The position numbers and the translations under genes were made by a program. The notes under the pieces are model-generated. The model saw only the letters and a program-made list of their open reading frames with translations, had not been told where the DNA came from and did not search any database. From Osedax fenrisi (taxonomy: Eukaryota; Annelida; Polychaeta; Sabellida; Siboglinidae): DNA of 64,000 bases. The stretch covers positions 4,725,686 through 4,789,685 of the forward strand of contig OZ025243.1 of assembly GCA_964019155.1 (NCBI GenBank). Direction: 5' to 3'. Of the stretch, positions 1-11,756 are shown piece after piece. Every line of letters starts with the position of its first letter. The stretch's first letter is position 1.

Positions 1-1
1 A

Positions 2-996
2 CCTACCCCATTTTCAGGAGAAATAGGGAAACAATTAAAGTCTCTGCAAAAATTAGATATAATTAATTTTGAAAAAATCATATTCAAAATTGATTTTACT
101 ACAAAAAATAACTGCGATGCAGATTATTTATATAAAATATGTAAATGCATAGATGCAGGAGTTATAATTAATTTTGAAAAAATCATATTCAAAATTGATT
201 TTACTACAAAAAATAACTGCGATGCAGATTATTTATATAAAATATGTAAATGCATAGATGCAGGAGTGGTAGATGATACTTTAAAAAATAGGGAACCAGG
301 AAAAATGCACCATGCCAGATGGTTAACTCTGGCAAATAATATATTAAGGCTATGCATATCGACAACTAATCCAACTAAAAATTTAAATATAATATCAAAC
401 TACATTGTAAGAGTATATGCGACGTCATATTTTACAATAAAAAAAACCCTACTATATCTGATGCCACAACAAATTTATTTTATATTATAAAAAATTCAAG
501 ATACATCGATATACAATATAGAGATATCATTGATGAGAGCATATCAAATAACTATTACTATGCACATTCAGAGAGTGTTTTACTAAGCATGTTAAAAGAC
601 AAGGAAATAGATATTAGAATAAAAGCAATTAAAATTATAATAGATATCAGAAAAAATAATAATACCAATATTAGAACTTTTGAATTACCAAATATAAATT
701 TTAATGCGGATTACTATTACGAAATAAATTATAATATAAATATATATGAATCAAGGTTAACTTATAATATTGAAGATAGTACACTCAATAATTACCTGAA
801 TATGAATTTTGAAGAAATTACTTTTGAATATCCATGCCATAATCAAGCCGTCGAGAGATATATTCAAGATGTCAGCCAGGTTTCTCAAATGACAACAGGT
901 GAACAATCTAGAGATGGGATAATATTGAATATGATCAAATCACGAAAATCGATGCCAACATTTAATACAAAAAAAGATTTTGTTTTCAATAATTAA
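2..996 (+). pseudogene. 3' part of a repetitive uncharacterised invertebrate protein, frameshifted
   Basis: An open frame enters at the window edge (from base 2) and runs to a stop at 488-490; from base 439 onward a second frame continues the same protein to a stop at 994-996. The shift falls in an A8 run at 439-446. Recognisable stretches are GKMHHARWLTLANNILRL near the middle, then NLFYIIKNSRYI after the shift, and near the end a CHNQAVERYI block followed by SRDGIILN, IKSRKSMPTFNTKKDF. From memory, this order of blocks (HHARW, then HxQAVER, then RDGxI, then a K-S-R-x-x-P-x-F-x-T-K near the C-terminus) belongs to a multi-copy uncharacterised family common in insect and cnidarian proteomes, possibly transposon-associated. 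Its function is unknown to me. The 5' half lies outside the window. It could be a live gene with a homopolymer sequencing error or a decayed copy. Confidence 0.6.
58..270 (+). repeat. 105-bp in-frame tandem duplication
   Basis: Bases 61-165 are repeated almost perfectly at 166-270 with a period of exactly 105 bp (35 codons). The duplication keeps the reading frame of the hypothetical protein, so 35 residues (starting IINFEKIIFKIDF) appear twice. The near identity of the copies says the event is recent. Confidence 0.9.
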
Positions 997-999
997 TTA

Positions 1000-2120
1000 A
1001 AAAATATAACTTCATTAAATATTTATGTCCGTATATTTATTTATTGATCATATTTTACTTTCCATTATATAATATTTTATTTATAACTATATAGTATAAT
1101 ATATAATAACGTATATTTTTATTATCTGTTATTTATTTTTTATGTCATATTTATTTTTGTTATTATAATAATTTATTTAACAAGTATTAATGATTGAAAT
1201 TATTATGATAATTTTCAATATAGATCTCCTATAATATAATAATAAATATAAATAATACCTTTAATTCTATTTCTTTGTAGTAAAACTTATTATTCGCAAA
1301 TAATTGTCCAACACGACTTATATCGAATTTAAGGAATTCAATACCTAAATAATTATATAGTGCAATATTAAAATAATAATATTTAAATTTTATATAATTT
1401 ATTTTAATATACACATCTAACATATATATAATTTAAATATAATTGTCTTTACAACTTTTAAATTAATATACATATCTAAAACAATACCAATAATCATTTA
1501 AATATAAATATTTATATATTCTAAATTAATATTATATATTATAATAATGTAGGTTCTATTGTAAGTAGAACGCAATGTATTTAAATATAAGAAATTGAAT
1601 ATAGAATTGTTTATAATAAATTTACTTTTAAAGACACAGTACTATCTCACAAAATTGAAAATGTCCAATGAAATTATTTAAATCTATGCTATAATTATTT
1701 GAAAAGTTTTAGGGTACGCTTTTGCTTGCATCTTAGCTTGAGCTCCTGTAAACTTTTATCCATTTTTAGTTAAATTCATTTAAATCGCTCGACAAAACAT
1801 ACTACTAAATTATCTGATATGTATATATCTAAAAATATAGTTACACCTATATAAATGGTGTGTCGAAATATTGTTATATATTTTGTGAGTGTTCCATTAT
1901 TCAACTTTATTCAACCGAGAAAAATATGAGTGCATTGGTGGATGGTCCGTTAATTAATTTGACTTGGCTGTACCTCGACAAAATAAAAGTTGGTCTAGCG
2001 AGTTAAATAATTTATATTGTGTATATATATATCATTAAAAAGATATAATTTTATAAATGGAAGAGTAATAACATGTATACAAATATAATAATTGTATAGA
2101 TATACTATTATCATTTAACT
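1000..2120. other. A+T-rich intergenic stretch
   Basis: No gene or known element seen. A 26-codon ATG-started frame at 1926-2006 uses less A+T-biased codons than its surroundings (it begins MSALVDGPLINLTWLYLDK) but has no splice or family support, so it is not called as a gene. Confidence 0.5.
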
Positions 2121-2125
2121 AGTTA

Positions 2126-2488
2126 ACACCAACAAGTAGTCAGATTATCTGGAAGATATTTCACGGATATTAGCGAGAATGTGTATAGGCTACTTTTTTT
2201 TATTTAGAACAGAAAATGGATTTGACAATATCATGTACTTTAATTGTAAATATGCTAGTGATTGAAAAAAATATTATTAAGTGTATATATACCTACAATA
2301 TTATATTATATATTATGATATATTGTATTTGTAGTATATCATTATATTTTTATTATAATATTATATAGTTATATTAACTATAAATTAAATTAATTAAATA
2401 GATGATATTATTAAATAAAATCATTTTTGTGGATATCCGTGGCGAAATATCTGCTAGATAATATTGCTATATAGTTGGTGTGGAGGCA
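2126..2488. mobile_element. MITE-like element with imperfect ~45-bp inverted termini
   Basis: The left end (around 2128-2180, CACCAACAAGTAGTCAGATT onward) reads as the reverse complement of the right end (around 2425-2487, ending AGTTGGTGTGG). Shared blocks in order from the outside are ACACCAAC, AGATTATCT or a close variant, AGATATTTC and CACGGATAT. The interior of about 240 bp is A+T-rich and non-coding. Size and architecture fit a non-autonomous DNA transposon; no clear target duplication was found and no second copy was seen in the window. Confidence 0.5.
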
Positions 2489-2489
2489 G

Positions 2490-3300
2490 CTCTACATGTA
2501 TATACCATATAATATAATATATTATATATTGTATATTAAATAAGCATAATGTAATTATAATTAACAGATAGTTAAATAAATATAATTATAATATATCATA
2601 TTGTTTAATAAATATCATATTTTAATTATATAAATATTATTTAATATGGAAAATTATTTTATGGTGTAAGTATATAATATTGTATATTTTAATTTATTTA
2701 AATATGTAATTTAATATAAATAATTTAAAATTAAGTTATAATAATACATGTGAATATTATATTGGTGAATTAATAATTCGTCAATATAATGTCATAATAC
2801 TTATGACATAATGAATTCCTAATCAATGATTAGATAATTTTAATAAAGAATCGTTATTTATTGAATTTTAATGACATTTGTTAATTTACTAATAAACTTA
2901 ATTACGTGTAATATGTAAAATATGTAATATATAATATTTAGACTTCAAATATAAAAAATATAAGCTATACAAACCGTATTATTATCAAAACAAACAACGT
3001 AATATTGAAATCCTTGGATTGCAATTAAATATTTAAGTAATATTGTTTACTTTATGTTGCAAAGATTTTTACAATTCCCAATCATATTATTTTATGATAA
3101 TTTAGACTTAAAATGGCCATTTGAATACAATATTATAAATTATAATCTAAAATCATTTAATTTTAATAAAAATTAACTTAATTTATAGTAACCTTAAATA
3201 CATACACTACTCTTTATTTATGATATTTGAATACAATATTATATACTAGACTTTGATTGACATATTTCAAAATTCAAATTTTTATATTTCAATCCAACCT
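2490..3300. other. A+T-rich intergenic stretch
   Basis: Nothing beyond short A+T-rich simple sequence was seen here on either strand. Confidence 0.5.
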
Positions 3301-3310
3301 AATATATATA

Positions 3311-3353
<43 letters not shown>
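3301..3353. repeat. Compound (TA)n / (AAT)n microsatellite
   Basis: About 26 bp of TA repeats pass directly into about 25 bp of AAT repeats. The AAT part is most likely the tail of the minus-strand retroelement end that starts at 3354. Confidence 0.9.
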
Positions 3354-3354
<1 letters not shown>

Positions 3355-3425
3355 CAGAATTTAGGTATAACCATGGTAAACGAAGAAGCGCTATGCTTAT
3401 CTAGTCGTTTACCTATTTCACTTTC
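3354..3425 (-). mobile_element. Retroelement 3' end, tail family T, copy 1
   Basis: Read on the minus strand, this segment contains a 9-bp stem GGTAAACGA / TCGTTTACC (plus-strand arms 3375-3383 and 3405-3413) enclosing a small AAGC...GCTT hairpin (3386-3389 / 3395-3398). It is followed by CCATGG, ACCTAAATTCTGA and a TTA-repeat tail. The same order is found at 8600-8677, 17184-17290 and 28387-28441. A constant 3' end next to a trinucleotide tail, with variable 5' extent, is typical of 5'-truncated LINE or SINE insertions. The parent element is not identified. Confidence 0.6.
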
Positions 3426-3440
3426 CTATAGGACAATTAT

Positions 3441-4350
3441 GAGGAGAAAATTATAGTAAAAGTAAAATAAAAATAAATAAAATATTAAGAGTTAAAGTTA
3501 GTAAAAGAAATATATATGTATATAAAATATATACACAAAATATATACAAAAATATATGTTAAAAAACAAATTATAAATAAAATTTAATTATTTAGTAATC
3601 TATTAGAATAATACACTTATAAAAATACGATATATTTAATCATTACAATTATAACCAGAGTAGCCAATAGTAATTGAAATTAATGAGGATATATGGTGTA
3701 TCAACTTCAGGGGTATGGGTTCGTCAGGTCCAATGCCTTAGGGATCCTATTTGTGCCAATAATAAGAACACTGGCAATACTTTCCTCTCAGTAAAAGTAT
3801 ATCCCTTTCCCCGACACGTACCATACCACACAACTACAAAAACATCAGACACTCCGTCACCAAAAAAACACAATATAAAATAGTTAAAATGTTACTATAA
3901 ATGTATATTCATATAGATTACTTTTTTAAATTGTTAAACAATATAAATATTTTTAAAAAACTCCCCATAATGCCATTCATCATGTAAATAAAATTTGAGA
4001 TAAGATAAATAAATAAAATAATTAAAATATAATCAAAATTAAAACAAAATAATTAGGTAATTAAACAAAACGTAAAAAACACAATACAAAGCTATACAAC
4101 TACAACCACACCTAATATACAATAATAATACAATACACAAAATTAATCACTTACAATTTCATATTAATTATATAGACCTCAAGAAAATTTTAATTAAAAA
4201 ATAAAATACTAAAAATACACATAAGTTAAAGGTTTTAAAAACAGTTAAAAGGTTTAAAAAAAAAATATTTTATTTTATGGTTTTTTTTTATATATTTAAA
4301 AATATATTTATGTAAATTCTAAAGTTTAAATATCCTTAGTTTAATAGTTC
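3441..4350. other. Intergenic; one block of ordinary base composition
   Basis: Bases about 3660-3870 are less A+T-rich than the flanks, and a frame at 3674-3883 is open, but it shows no family motif or splice context I recognise. The rest is A+T-rich; 4190-4350 may include the 3' UTR of LINE A. Confidence 0.4.
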
Positions 4351-4354
4351 TCAT

Positions 4355-4462
4355 TTATTAATAATTATCATTAGTTAAATATGTATCCTTAGTCAAAGAG
4401 TTATCATTAATTAAATATGTATCCTTAGTCAAAGTGTTATCATTAGTTATCATTAGTAAATA
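4355..4462. repeat. ~40-bp tandem repeat in the LINE A 3' flank
   Basis: The unit, containing AAATATGTATCCTTAGTCAA followed by AGAGTTATCATTA, occurs twice with partial third and fourth units. It lies just downstream of the LINE A stop codon on the minus strand and is probably part of that element's 3' UTR. Confidence 0.7.
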
Positions 4463-4512
4463 TGTCTATTCAAAAATTTCAATTAATCTATAGATGTATA
4501 CATACAATTTTA

Positions 4513-7255
4513 TTATAGATATTGATTTATATATCGTTTTTTCAAATTCCATTTTAATACTGATTTCGATAGATAAGTTTTAAAAGAATTTTCTAAATTA
4601 TTCCATAATATAGGTCCATTATAAAATATACTAAAATATTTTATTTGTAACCTATATGATGGTATTATAAATTTATATTGACTTCTTTGACTATAGTTAT
4701 TTTTTTTTAGAAAAAATATAGATTTATATGGAGATGTTGATTTACTATTTAAAACATCATACATAATTAATATTGTTTTACATTTATATATATCCTTAAA
4801 TTTCAAAATATTTAAAGAATTATAAAATTCATCAGTATTAATCCTATTTTGTAAATTATAAATAGCACGTATAGCTCGTATAGCTCTATTTTGTAATATA
4901 ATAATCCTATTTATATTTGATTTATACGTATTACCCCATATAGTTATACAATAGCTAAGATTAGGTAGGATAAAAGCATTATATAATAATTTAAGTGATT
5001 TTATACTTAATGAAAATTTGAGTTTATGTAATATTGCAATGAATTTTGATACTATTTTGCAAATATAATCAATGTGAGCTTTCCAGTTAAGTCTATCATC
5101 AATATACATTCCTAAAAATTTATAGCATTCTACTCTATTCAATAGTTTATTATCAATATAAATATTATTATCAAAATAATGTTTATTTATATTATCAATT
5201 ATTATATAGCAAGATTTTTCAATATTTATTGTTAATTTATTCATAATAAGCCAATTTTTTAATTTTATAAGTTCATTAGTAACTAATGAATTAAGATTAT
5301 TAATATTTTTATTTTTAAAAATAATATTAGTATCATCAGCAAATAAAATAATTGAACATTTATTAGAAAATAAATGCAAGTCATTCATAAATAATATAAA
5401 TAGTATTGGCCCCAGAACTGAACCCTGAGGAACTCCATAATTAATATTTTGTATATCTGACTCATTATTAAAATATACAGTTTTTTGTTTCCTAACATTT
5501 AAATAACTGCTAAAAAAATCTAAAGTAACACCTCTAAAACCATAATTTGATAATTTATTTAATAAAATGTCATGATTAATTGTATCAAAAGCTTTCTTGA
5601 GGTCTATAGAAACAATTGAAGAAATATATTTTTTCTCAAGATTTCCAATTAAGTTCATTAACATATTTATTGCAACGGATGTATCTATATTTTTTTGAAA
5701 ACCAAATTGTGATTTATGTATTAAGTCATATTTGTCAATAAAAGATATCATTCTAATTTTTATAATTTTTTCAAATATCTTTACAAATTGAGATATCAAT
5801 GAAATTGGTCTATAATTAGTAATATTAGATTTATCTCCATTTTTAAATAATGGAATGACTTTAGAAATCTTGAGTATATTAGGAAATTTTCCTTTAGATA
5901 TCAATGAAATTGGTCTATAATTAGTAATATTAGATTTATCTCCATTTTTAAATAATGGAATGACTTTAGAAATCTTGAGTATATTAGGAAATTTTCCTTT
6001 AGATATCGAAAGATTAAATAGATATTCTAGAATAGGCGAAATTACATATATTGTTTTTTTTCAAGATATCCATATTTATATGAAATAAATCATTTGATTT
6101 TTTATTTTTTGAATTTTCAACTATATTTATAATTTCCGTTTTATTAGTAGGATAAAAGAAAAAAGTATTATTATTTACTAATTTAGATGGAAAGTTGTAT
6201 ATATTATTACTATTTCTAATATTAATATTATCTGCTAATTTTCTACCTATATTACAAAAATAATCATTAAATGAATTAGCAGTTTGCTTATATTCAATTG
6301 GCGAATTATTATTAAATGGACATTTTATATTAGCATTGTTATTAGGATTAAGTAATTTATTTACAACTTTCCACTTATTTTTAGAATCGTTATTATCAAT
6401 TTTTTCTTCAAAATATTTTTTTTTTGAATATCTAATGATTTTAGTTAGTATATTTTTGTACTTTATATATCTATTTTTAATATCCGTCGAATTTTGTAAT
6501 TTAAATTTTTTATAAAGAACATTTTTTTTTGATATACATTTTTGTATACTAAAAGATATCCATGGTTTATTTTTGATTTTGTTATTAGGTATATTTGTAG
6601 ATGTATATGGACAACAGTTATCATAAAGAGATATAAAAATATTTATAAATGAATTAAAAGCAGTATCTGGATTTTCATCCTCAAAAATTTCATTCCAGTT
6701 ATAGGAAGATAATTTATTATTTAAATTATAAACATTAGTATCATTTAATTTACGCGACATGTATGTTAATTTTTTTTTATTAATAGGGTTATTTTTTCTA
6801 AAATAATTATTATAAATAATGAATATTGGCAGATGATCACTGATATCTGTAACTAAAAGGCCAGCTAAATCTGGTTTAATATTAATATTTGTAAAGCAAT
6901 TATCAATTAGAGTGTTTGAGTATTTTCCGAATCTAGAAGCTTTACTTATTAATGGTTCTAGTCCTATAGATTTAAAAGTGTCTAAAAAATAATTTAAATT
7001 ATTATCTTTAATCACTTTCAAAATGTTAATATTAAAGTCACCAGTAATTAAAATGTCATACTTATTAAAATATTTATTAAAATTATTTATAATATAATCA
7101 GTGAACTTAGAAATTTCAGTTGTAGGTGATCTATATATGCCAGATAAAATAATATCTTTAGAATTATTAGAACATATTTTGATAGTTAGTATATCTAGAA
7201 AATTATCCATGGTATTACTAAGATTATCTATAATTTTAAATTCAAGACTATCATC

Positions 7256-7263
<8 letters not shown>
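4513..7263 (-). pseudogene. LINE A ORF2: endonuclease-reverse transcriptase
   Basis: The protein nicks DNA and reverse-transcribes the element RNA (target-primed reverse transcription). The endonuclease part shows GDFNI, a TLIDNCFTN block and SDHLPIF. The RT part shows KVIPLFKNGDKSNITNYRPI, a DLKKAFDTINH block, GVPQGSVLGP, and FADD in place of the usual YADD. The C-terminal part shows LSYCITIWGNTYKS and GPILWNNL, usual for CR1/L2/Jockey-type ORF2. Two frames are needed: 7336-6014 and then a frame that is open from about 6050 to 4513. The switch is at an A8 run (plus 6054-6061). A 105-bp in-frame tandem duplication sits in the RT N-terminus. Beyond these two lesions the frame is long and clean, so the copy is young. 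Confidence 0.85.
5791..6000 (-). repeat. 105-bp in-frame tandem duplication inside LINE A RT
   Basis: The block beginning at 5791 recurs at 5896, period 105 bp, nearly identical. On the coding strand it duplicates the 35 residues from ISKGKFPNILK to NYRPISL. The RT fold does not have this repeat, so it should disable this copy even if the nearby frameshift is an artefact. Confidence 0.9.

Positions 7264-7281
<18 letters not shown>
7256..7281. repeat. (TA)n at the 5' edge of LINE A
   Basis: A (TA)13-like tract where the LINE A endonuclease would encode Ile-Tyr-Ile. Either the element truncated into an existing (TA)n or the codons ATA TAT ATA seeded the expansion. Confidence 0.9.
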
Positions 7282-7291
<10 letters not shown>

Positions 7292-7339
7292 CATATGTAA
7301 ATTAATATATTTAGGTATGTTATCGCATATTAACAATTT

Positions 7340-8590
7340 GATTATTGTTTCATTTTAAACAATACAATTTCAATGAAAGTGTTAATTGTTCATGCAGATT
7401 AACCAAATTGAATCAATTATAAATATAGAATAGCATTGTTAGCTAATAGTATACTATAATATAATAACACATATATGTGTTGATATAATTTGCAACCAAA
7501 TATCTATAAATATATATATAAATAGATTATTAAATTATACTATTGTGAGAAATTGTATTATTTAACTAATTTAATGAATTATAAATATTTACAAATGTTA
7601 TGTATAGGCTATATATATTATCATATTAATATTGTAACACAATGGTAATAGTAATACAGGTTAATGAGTCCACTTACCCATGCATCATAGTACATCTACC
7701 ACAATTTACGCAATATAACCTATATTAGCCGTACTAATTCGCTCATAATAGTTTTCACAGTAATTTACGTCACATATTATATAATATTATTTCTATAGAA
7801 ACAATATGTGCTATTCACAACATATTAGTATCGTACGTACTAATAGTATCCGTAATACAACGTATACTTATATACGCATTACTTATCCCTGTTGTATTAC
7901 TATTTCTCTTCTCGGTTTCCAGTATGTATTTCTTCTGCGGATCATACCACGATACAACCTTCCGCTATGTCGTGATGTTAATACATGAACAATAATATCT
8001 ATGTTTGTCTATAATTGTGAATAAATACAAATACACACTATATACACACACTATATACAAATCCCTTAGCTAGTTATAACTATAAAGTATATTTTCCTAA
8101 TGAATTGATTGTATTTATATTGTATACACTAAAACATATATGTTTAAATATTATTAATTGCAATTAAAGTCTGGATTAATTTTAGAATATATATTCTATT
8201 ACGTGTATATTTGTAGAATATATATACTATATACTATACATATATATAATATATATATAATATATATATTATATATATATATATATATACACATACAAAT
8301 ACTATATATATATATATAATATATATAGTATTTAATCAACGATAATATTCTATATATATAGAGTCAGTTTTAATAACTTCATACCTTATTGTATAATATG
8401 CATAGCGTATTATATATTAATTAATAAGCTCGACTATATATGTAAAGTATACATACAATACTAACACTGGGTAATAGAGTCACGATGTAAATACACGTGA
8501 TGCAACATTCTCAATAGTTAGTACAATGTTATCGATACGTAATAATTACCGATACATTTGATTAGTCGATGTTACAAGTGAAATGTTTTG
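7340..8590. other. A+T-rich intergenic stretch
   Basis: Nothing gene-like. Short (TA)n tracts lie near 8220-8330. A block at 7660-7990 is of more ordinary composition, but its open frames show no family motif. Confidence 0.5.
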
Positions 8591-8599
8591 CATAGAATA

Positions 8600-8677
8600 A
8601 GGGTAATTATCTCAATAAGCAACACTGCTTCTATAATTACCATGGCATTGCCTAAATCTGATAATAATAATAATAAT
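8600..8677 (+). mobile_element. Retroelement 3' end, tail family T, copy 2
   Basis: The arms GGTAATTAT (8602-8610) and ATAATTACC (8633-8641) form a perfect 9-bp stem around an AAGCA...TGCTT hairpin. Then come CCATGGCATTGCC, CCTAAATCTGA and a (TAA)n tail. Compared with copy 1, the stem bases differ on both sides and pairing is retained. Confidence 0.65.
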
Positions 8678-8766
8678 ATATCAGATATCAATTCCAAAAA
8701 ATATATTTAAAATTATCATTAGAACCGATTTCTAGATAGACGTTGCTGTCGATACAGCCGGTTATA

Positions 8767-8767
<1 letters not shown>

Positions 8768-8815
<48 letters not shown>
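8768..8815. repeat. (TA)n microsatellite
   Basis: About 24 uninterrupted TA units. Confidence 0.95.
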
Positions 8816-8820
<5 letters not shown>

Positions 8821-9165
8821 TATTTTTAATGAGATACATACAGTCCATATATAAACAAACAAAAATACATTAAACACAACTATACAATAAATAAGAATTA
8901 CAAATAATATATATATATATATATATATATTTATTAAAATAACAATATTTAAATTAATAATAACAAATAAAAAAATAATGACTTATACTTTACTTTTAAT
9001 ATTGTCGAGGGACGATAAACATTATCCTATTTATAATATCCTATATATAACATATTAACAATTAAATTTTCAGAAAATCTAACATAATTATATAATGAAT
9101 AGTACGATTTCCGTAATTTCACAGTAATATTGTCCACATTATCATATAAATACATTTATCATGAA

Positions 9166-9216
<51 letters not shown>

Positions 9217-9451
9217 TAATAAGAAAGAATATACTTAGTAGTAGTGTTATTATTAATATTATTAAAATAGTATTGTTATTAAACTCGAATAATATAATAT
9301 ATCGAAAAATATGAAATTCATTTGTTAGATTTAAAATAATATCTATCTCTAACATAATCAATAGAGCACCCAGTAAATACGGTTACAATAATAATATAGT
9401 TATTATGTAATTTGTATTAAACATATTATAAATATAAACTAAACCGGAATA

Positions 9452-9452
<1 letters not shown>
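8816..9452. repeat. A+T-rich stretch with a second (TA)n at 9166-9213
   Basis: A 48-bp (TA)n lies at 9166-9213. The remainder is A+T-rich without recognised elements; open frames crossing the (TA)n are simple-sequence artefacts. Confidence 0.8.

Positions 9453-9501
<49 letters not shown>
9453..9501. repeat. (TA)n at the 5' junction of LINE D
   Basis: About 24 TA units end exactly where LINE D homology begins (9502-9505). Confidence 0.95.
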
Positions 9502-9505
<4 letters not shown>

Positions 9506-9506
<1 letters not shown>

Positions 9507-10429
9507 CGGTATGGAGTACCACAAGGCTCTGTTCTAGGTCCCCTTTTATTTTCTATATATATTGTTCCTCTTTCTTTAGTTATCAAGAATTTCTCTAATA
9601 TTCATTATGCAATATATGCAGATGACATACAATTATACTGTAAAGTAAATAAACATAGTAATACAGAGTTAAATGATTGTATTGAATAAGTTAGGAGATG
9701 GCTCATTTTTAATAATTTATTCCCTAATTAATACAAAACTAAACTTATTAATATCACAACTAAATCATGTATTTTCCCTACTGTACTATTTGACTCTACT
9801 ATTATAGAACCTAGTGAGTATGTTACATCACTTGGAGTTACATTATATTCTAAACTTTCATTCTCACGATTCATCTCATCTATTTGTAAATCTGCAAATT
9901 ACAACTTATATAATATTCGTAGAATAAGGAAATACCTAACTGTAACTTCTACAATGACGTTAGTGCAATAACTAGTTATATCTAGATTACGTCATTGTAA
10001 TAGCATTACTATTCATTCAAATAAGAATATTTATGACAGAGTAGACAGGGTAATAAAATGTTTAATTAGATTAATATATAATCTAAAAAGGAATGACCAT
10101 ATTATTGTTAAGAATATTTTAAATGGCCCAAAATGGTTTAACCATGATAAGATGACTAAATTTAAGTTACTCTGCATAATGCATAAAACATTATTATTCG
10201 GTACCCCAAACTACCTCAAAAATATATTTATTAGGGAAGTAAAGATGAATCCGCTTAAGCAATATGATGAAATGTACAAGGTTCCTTCGATACAATTTAA
10301 AAGATTAATGAAAAGATCAATAAGCTGGAGTGCCCCTACGCTGTGGAATGACTTACCACGAAACATACGAAACCTGAGAAATCATTCAACATTCAAGATT
10401 AATCTAAAAAATTATTTAATTAAATTATA
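9506..10429 (+). pseudogene. LINE D ORF2 fragment: RT fingers/palm to C-terminus
   Basis: Translation begins at YGVPQGSVLGPLLFSIYI (about 9507-9560), continues through a YADDIQLY palm motif (about 9616-9640) and then through a decayed middle with in-frame stops at about 9687 and 9729. The C-terminus is intact in one frame at 10152-10430, including the SAPTLWNDLPRNIR block and a final NLKNYLIKL. The retained part is the RT palm, thumb and C-terminal domain. The endonuclease and RT N-terminus are missing. Confidence 0.85.
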
Positions 10430-10447
10430 ATTATAAACATATATATA

Positions 10448-10506
<59 letters not shown>

Positions 10507-10543
10507 TTTAGTTATTTATCGTTTCTCTTATTTTCTTTTCGTT

Positions 10544-10576
10544 TACACTTGTGAGATTGAAAAATGTACAAGTGTA
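10544..10576 (+). other. LINE D 3' UTR stem-loop
   Basis: TACACTTGT (10544-10552) pairs perfectly with ACAAGTGTA (10568-10576) around a 15-nt loop, about 20 nt before the (TTAC)n tail. It is a likely recognition site for the element's own reverse transcriptase, by analogy with the eel UnaL2 tail. Confidence 0.6.
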
Positions 10577-10609
10577 TAAATAAATAAATTACTTACTTAC
10601 TTACTTATA

Positions 10610-11040
10610 TAAATAATAGAGAAACTCAGTTTCGAACCTTCCCATCTGAAACTGAAACCGTTACGAAACCTTGCAATTTGAAGCATTACTTGTAACTAGT
10701 CGGTGTAACGTTAAGTAAGTCACTAGTTCTGGTATACCCACACGTATACGATGATTTTGTTAAATTGTAATTTAACTTAGTATAATACTAATAGTTATTA
10801 TTCAACTAATAAAATGTGATCAACTGAAAATTGTCATTTTGTTAGGTCCAATTAAACAACTCATCACAGATATTAATTTTCCTAGCAATTTTCAAACGAA
10901 CTTTACCGTTTCTGCGCGTATATTACGAGATAATGGTAAAGTACAAACCTAATATCAACTATTAATAAGTATTCATCAATAGGTATTCTTATTCATCGTT
11001 TTTACGAATTAGCGTCATATTGTTAAACGATCGTATTATT
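10610..11040. other. Intergenic stretch of moderate composition
   Basis: No coding evidence. Less A+T-biased than the flanks from about 10615 to 10760. Confidence 0.4.
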
Positions 11041-11650
11041 TAAACTTACGCAGGCGAGGGGTACACGAGCTAATATCGCAACACCGACCCCCCCCCTCCC
11101 GCCTCCCTCCCGCCCTATATAACAATTCATAATAAGCCGTATTCATCCCATCTCGGTCGTCGCATTATTAAATCATCGCACGAATTAATAGACGGCCACC
11201 GCCGTACTTCGGCCCCGTTATTATGCACGCTATTACGTCATACCGTCCGTATTATTACGTAATGATATTTCGTATACGAACGTCTTCGCTACGAGCGAGA
11301 TTAATACGTTTATTAACTTCTGGCCACTGACCACAAAGGTCTGAGAGCCGGGGACCTATCGCGTGGGGCGGGGGGGGAGGACGCTAATTAGCGATGACCG
11401 TAGGCGGTAGTGCTTCCCCCTACCGGCGGCGCCCCGCCCTACCGTAAACGGTTCGACATATGCAATACTAAATTAAGTTACCTCGGCTATGAATGAGAGA
11501 ATTACCGACGTCTATGAATAGGCACTGAATGAAAGCGTAATAATAGTTTGCGCTGTTCACGGTATCTCCTCCTAGCGTACTAATGATTATAATAGAGACG
11601 GACGCCATTTCTATTTATAGCCGCGTCGCAATGATTATAATAGAGCTCTC
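11041..11650. promoter_or_regulatory. GC- and CpG-rich island, candidate promoter/CRE
   Basis: A sharp rise in G+C and CpG dinucleotides, with runs of C (about 11087-11115) and G (about 11368-11380) and many TACG/CGTA steps. It carries a GACGCCATTT motif near 11600-11610, a YY1-type GCCAT core, also found in four other GC-rich sites of this window. No ORF of note. Whether transcription starts here is unknown. Confidence 0.35.
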
Positions 11651-11756
11651 TATATCTCTATGGATACTACCGAGATACTCGATGATTATGGCACGCGTTT
11701 ATTTCGCTTCGATTATTGTGTTCTGGTCGCCTGTGTTCTATTCATATTTCCTAGTA

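Larger units (their letters stand above)
4300..7283 (-). mobile_element. LINE A, 5'-truncated CR1/L2-type non-LTR retrotransposon
   Basis: The element runs on the minus strand. It has a partial apurinic-type endonuclease domain at the 5' side, a linker, a complete reverse transcriptase and a C-terminal region, followed by a short A+T-rich 3' UTR. The 5' edge coincides with a (TA)n tract at 7256-7281, beyond which endonuclease homology stops, so roughly the first 90 residues of the usual ORF2 and all of ORF1 are absent. The 3' boundary is approximate. Confidence 0.8.
9502..10608 (+). mobile_element. LINE D, 5'-truncated CR1/L2-type retrotransposon with (TTAC)n tail
   Basis: Starts inside the RT domain and runs to the 3' tail. 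The 3' UTR (about 10430-10595) contains a (TA)n expansion at 10452-10502, a perfect 9-bp stem-loop at 10544-10576 and AATAAATAAA, then TTACTTACTTACTTA. A short-unit tail following a stem-loop is a known property of L2/CR1-like LINEs. Confidence 0.85.

Noticed and set aside
3674..3883. 69-codon frame with less biased codons
   Set aside because: No domain, no splice signal and no neighbouring exon; left as an unassigned block.
7101..7358. Plus-strand frame opposite LINE A endonuclease
   Set aside because: Antisense shadow plus (TA)n translation; the minus strand carries GDFNI and SDHLPIF.
8600..8677. Self-cleaving ribozyme (hammerhead or twister) in tail family T
   Set aside because: CTGA followed by TAA repeats resembles part of a hammerhead core, but the second conserved strand (GAAA) and the three-way stem layout are absent.
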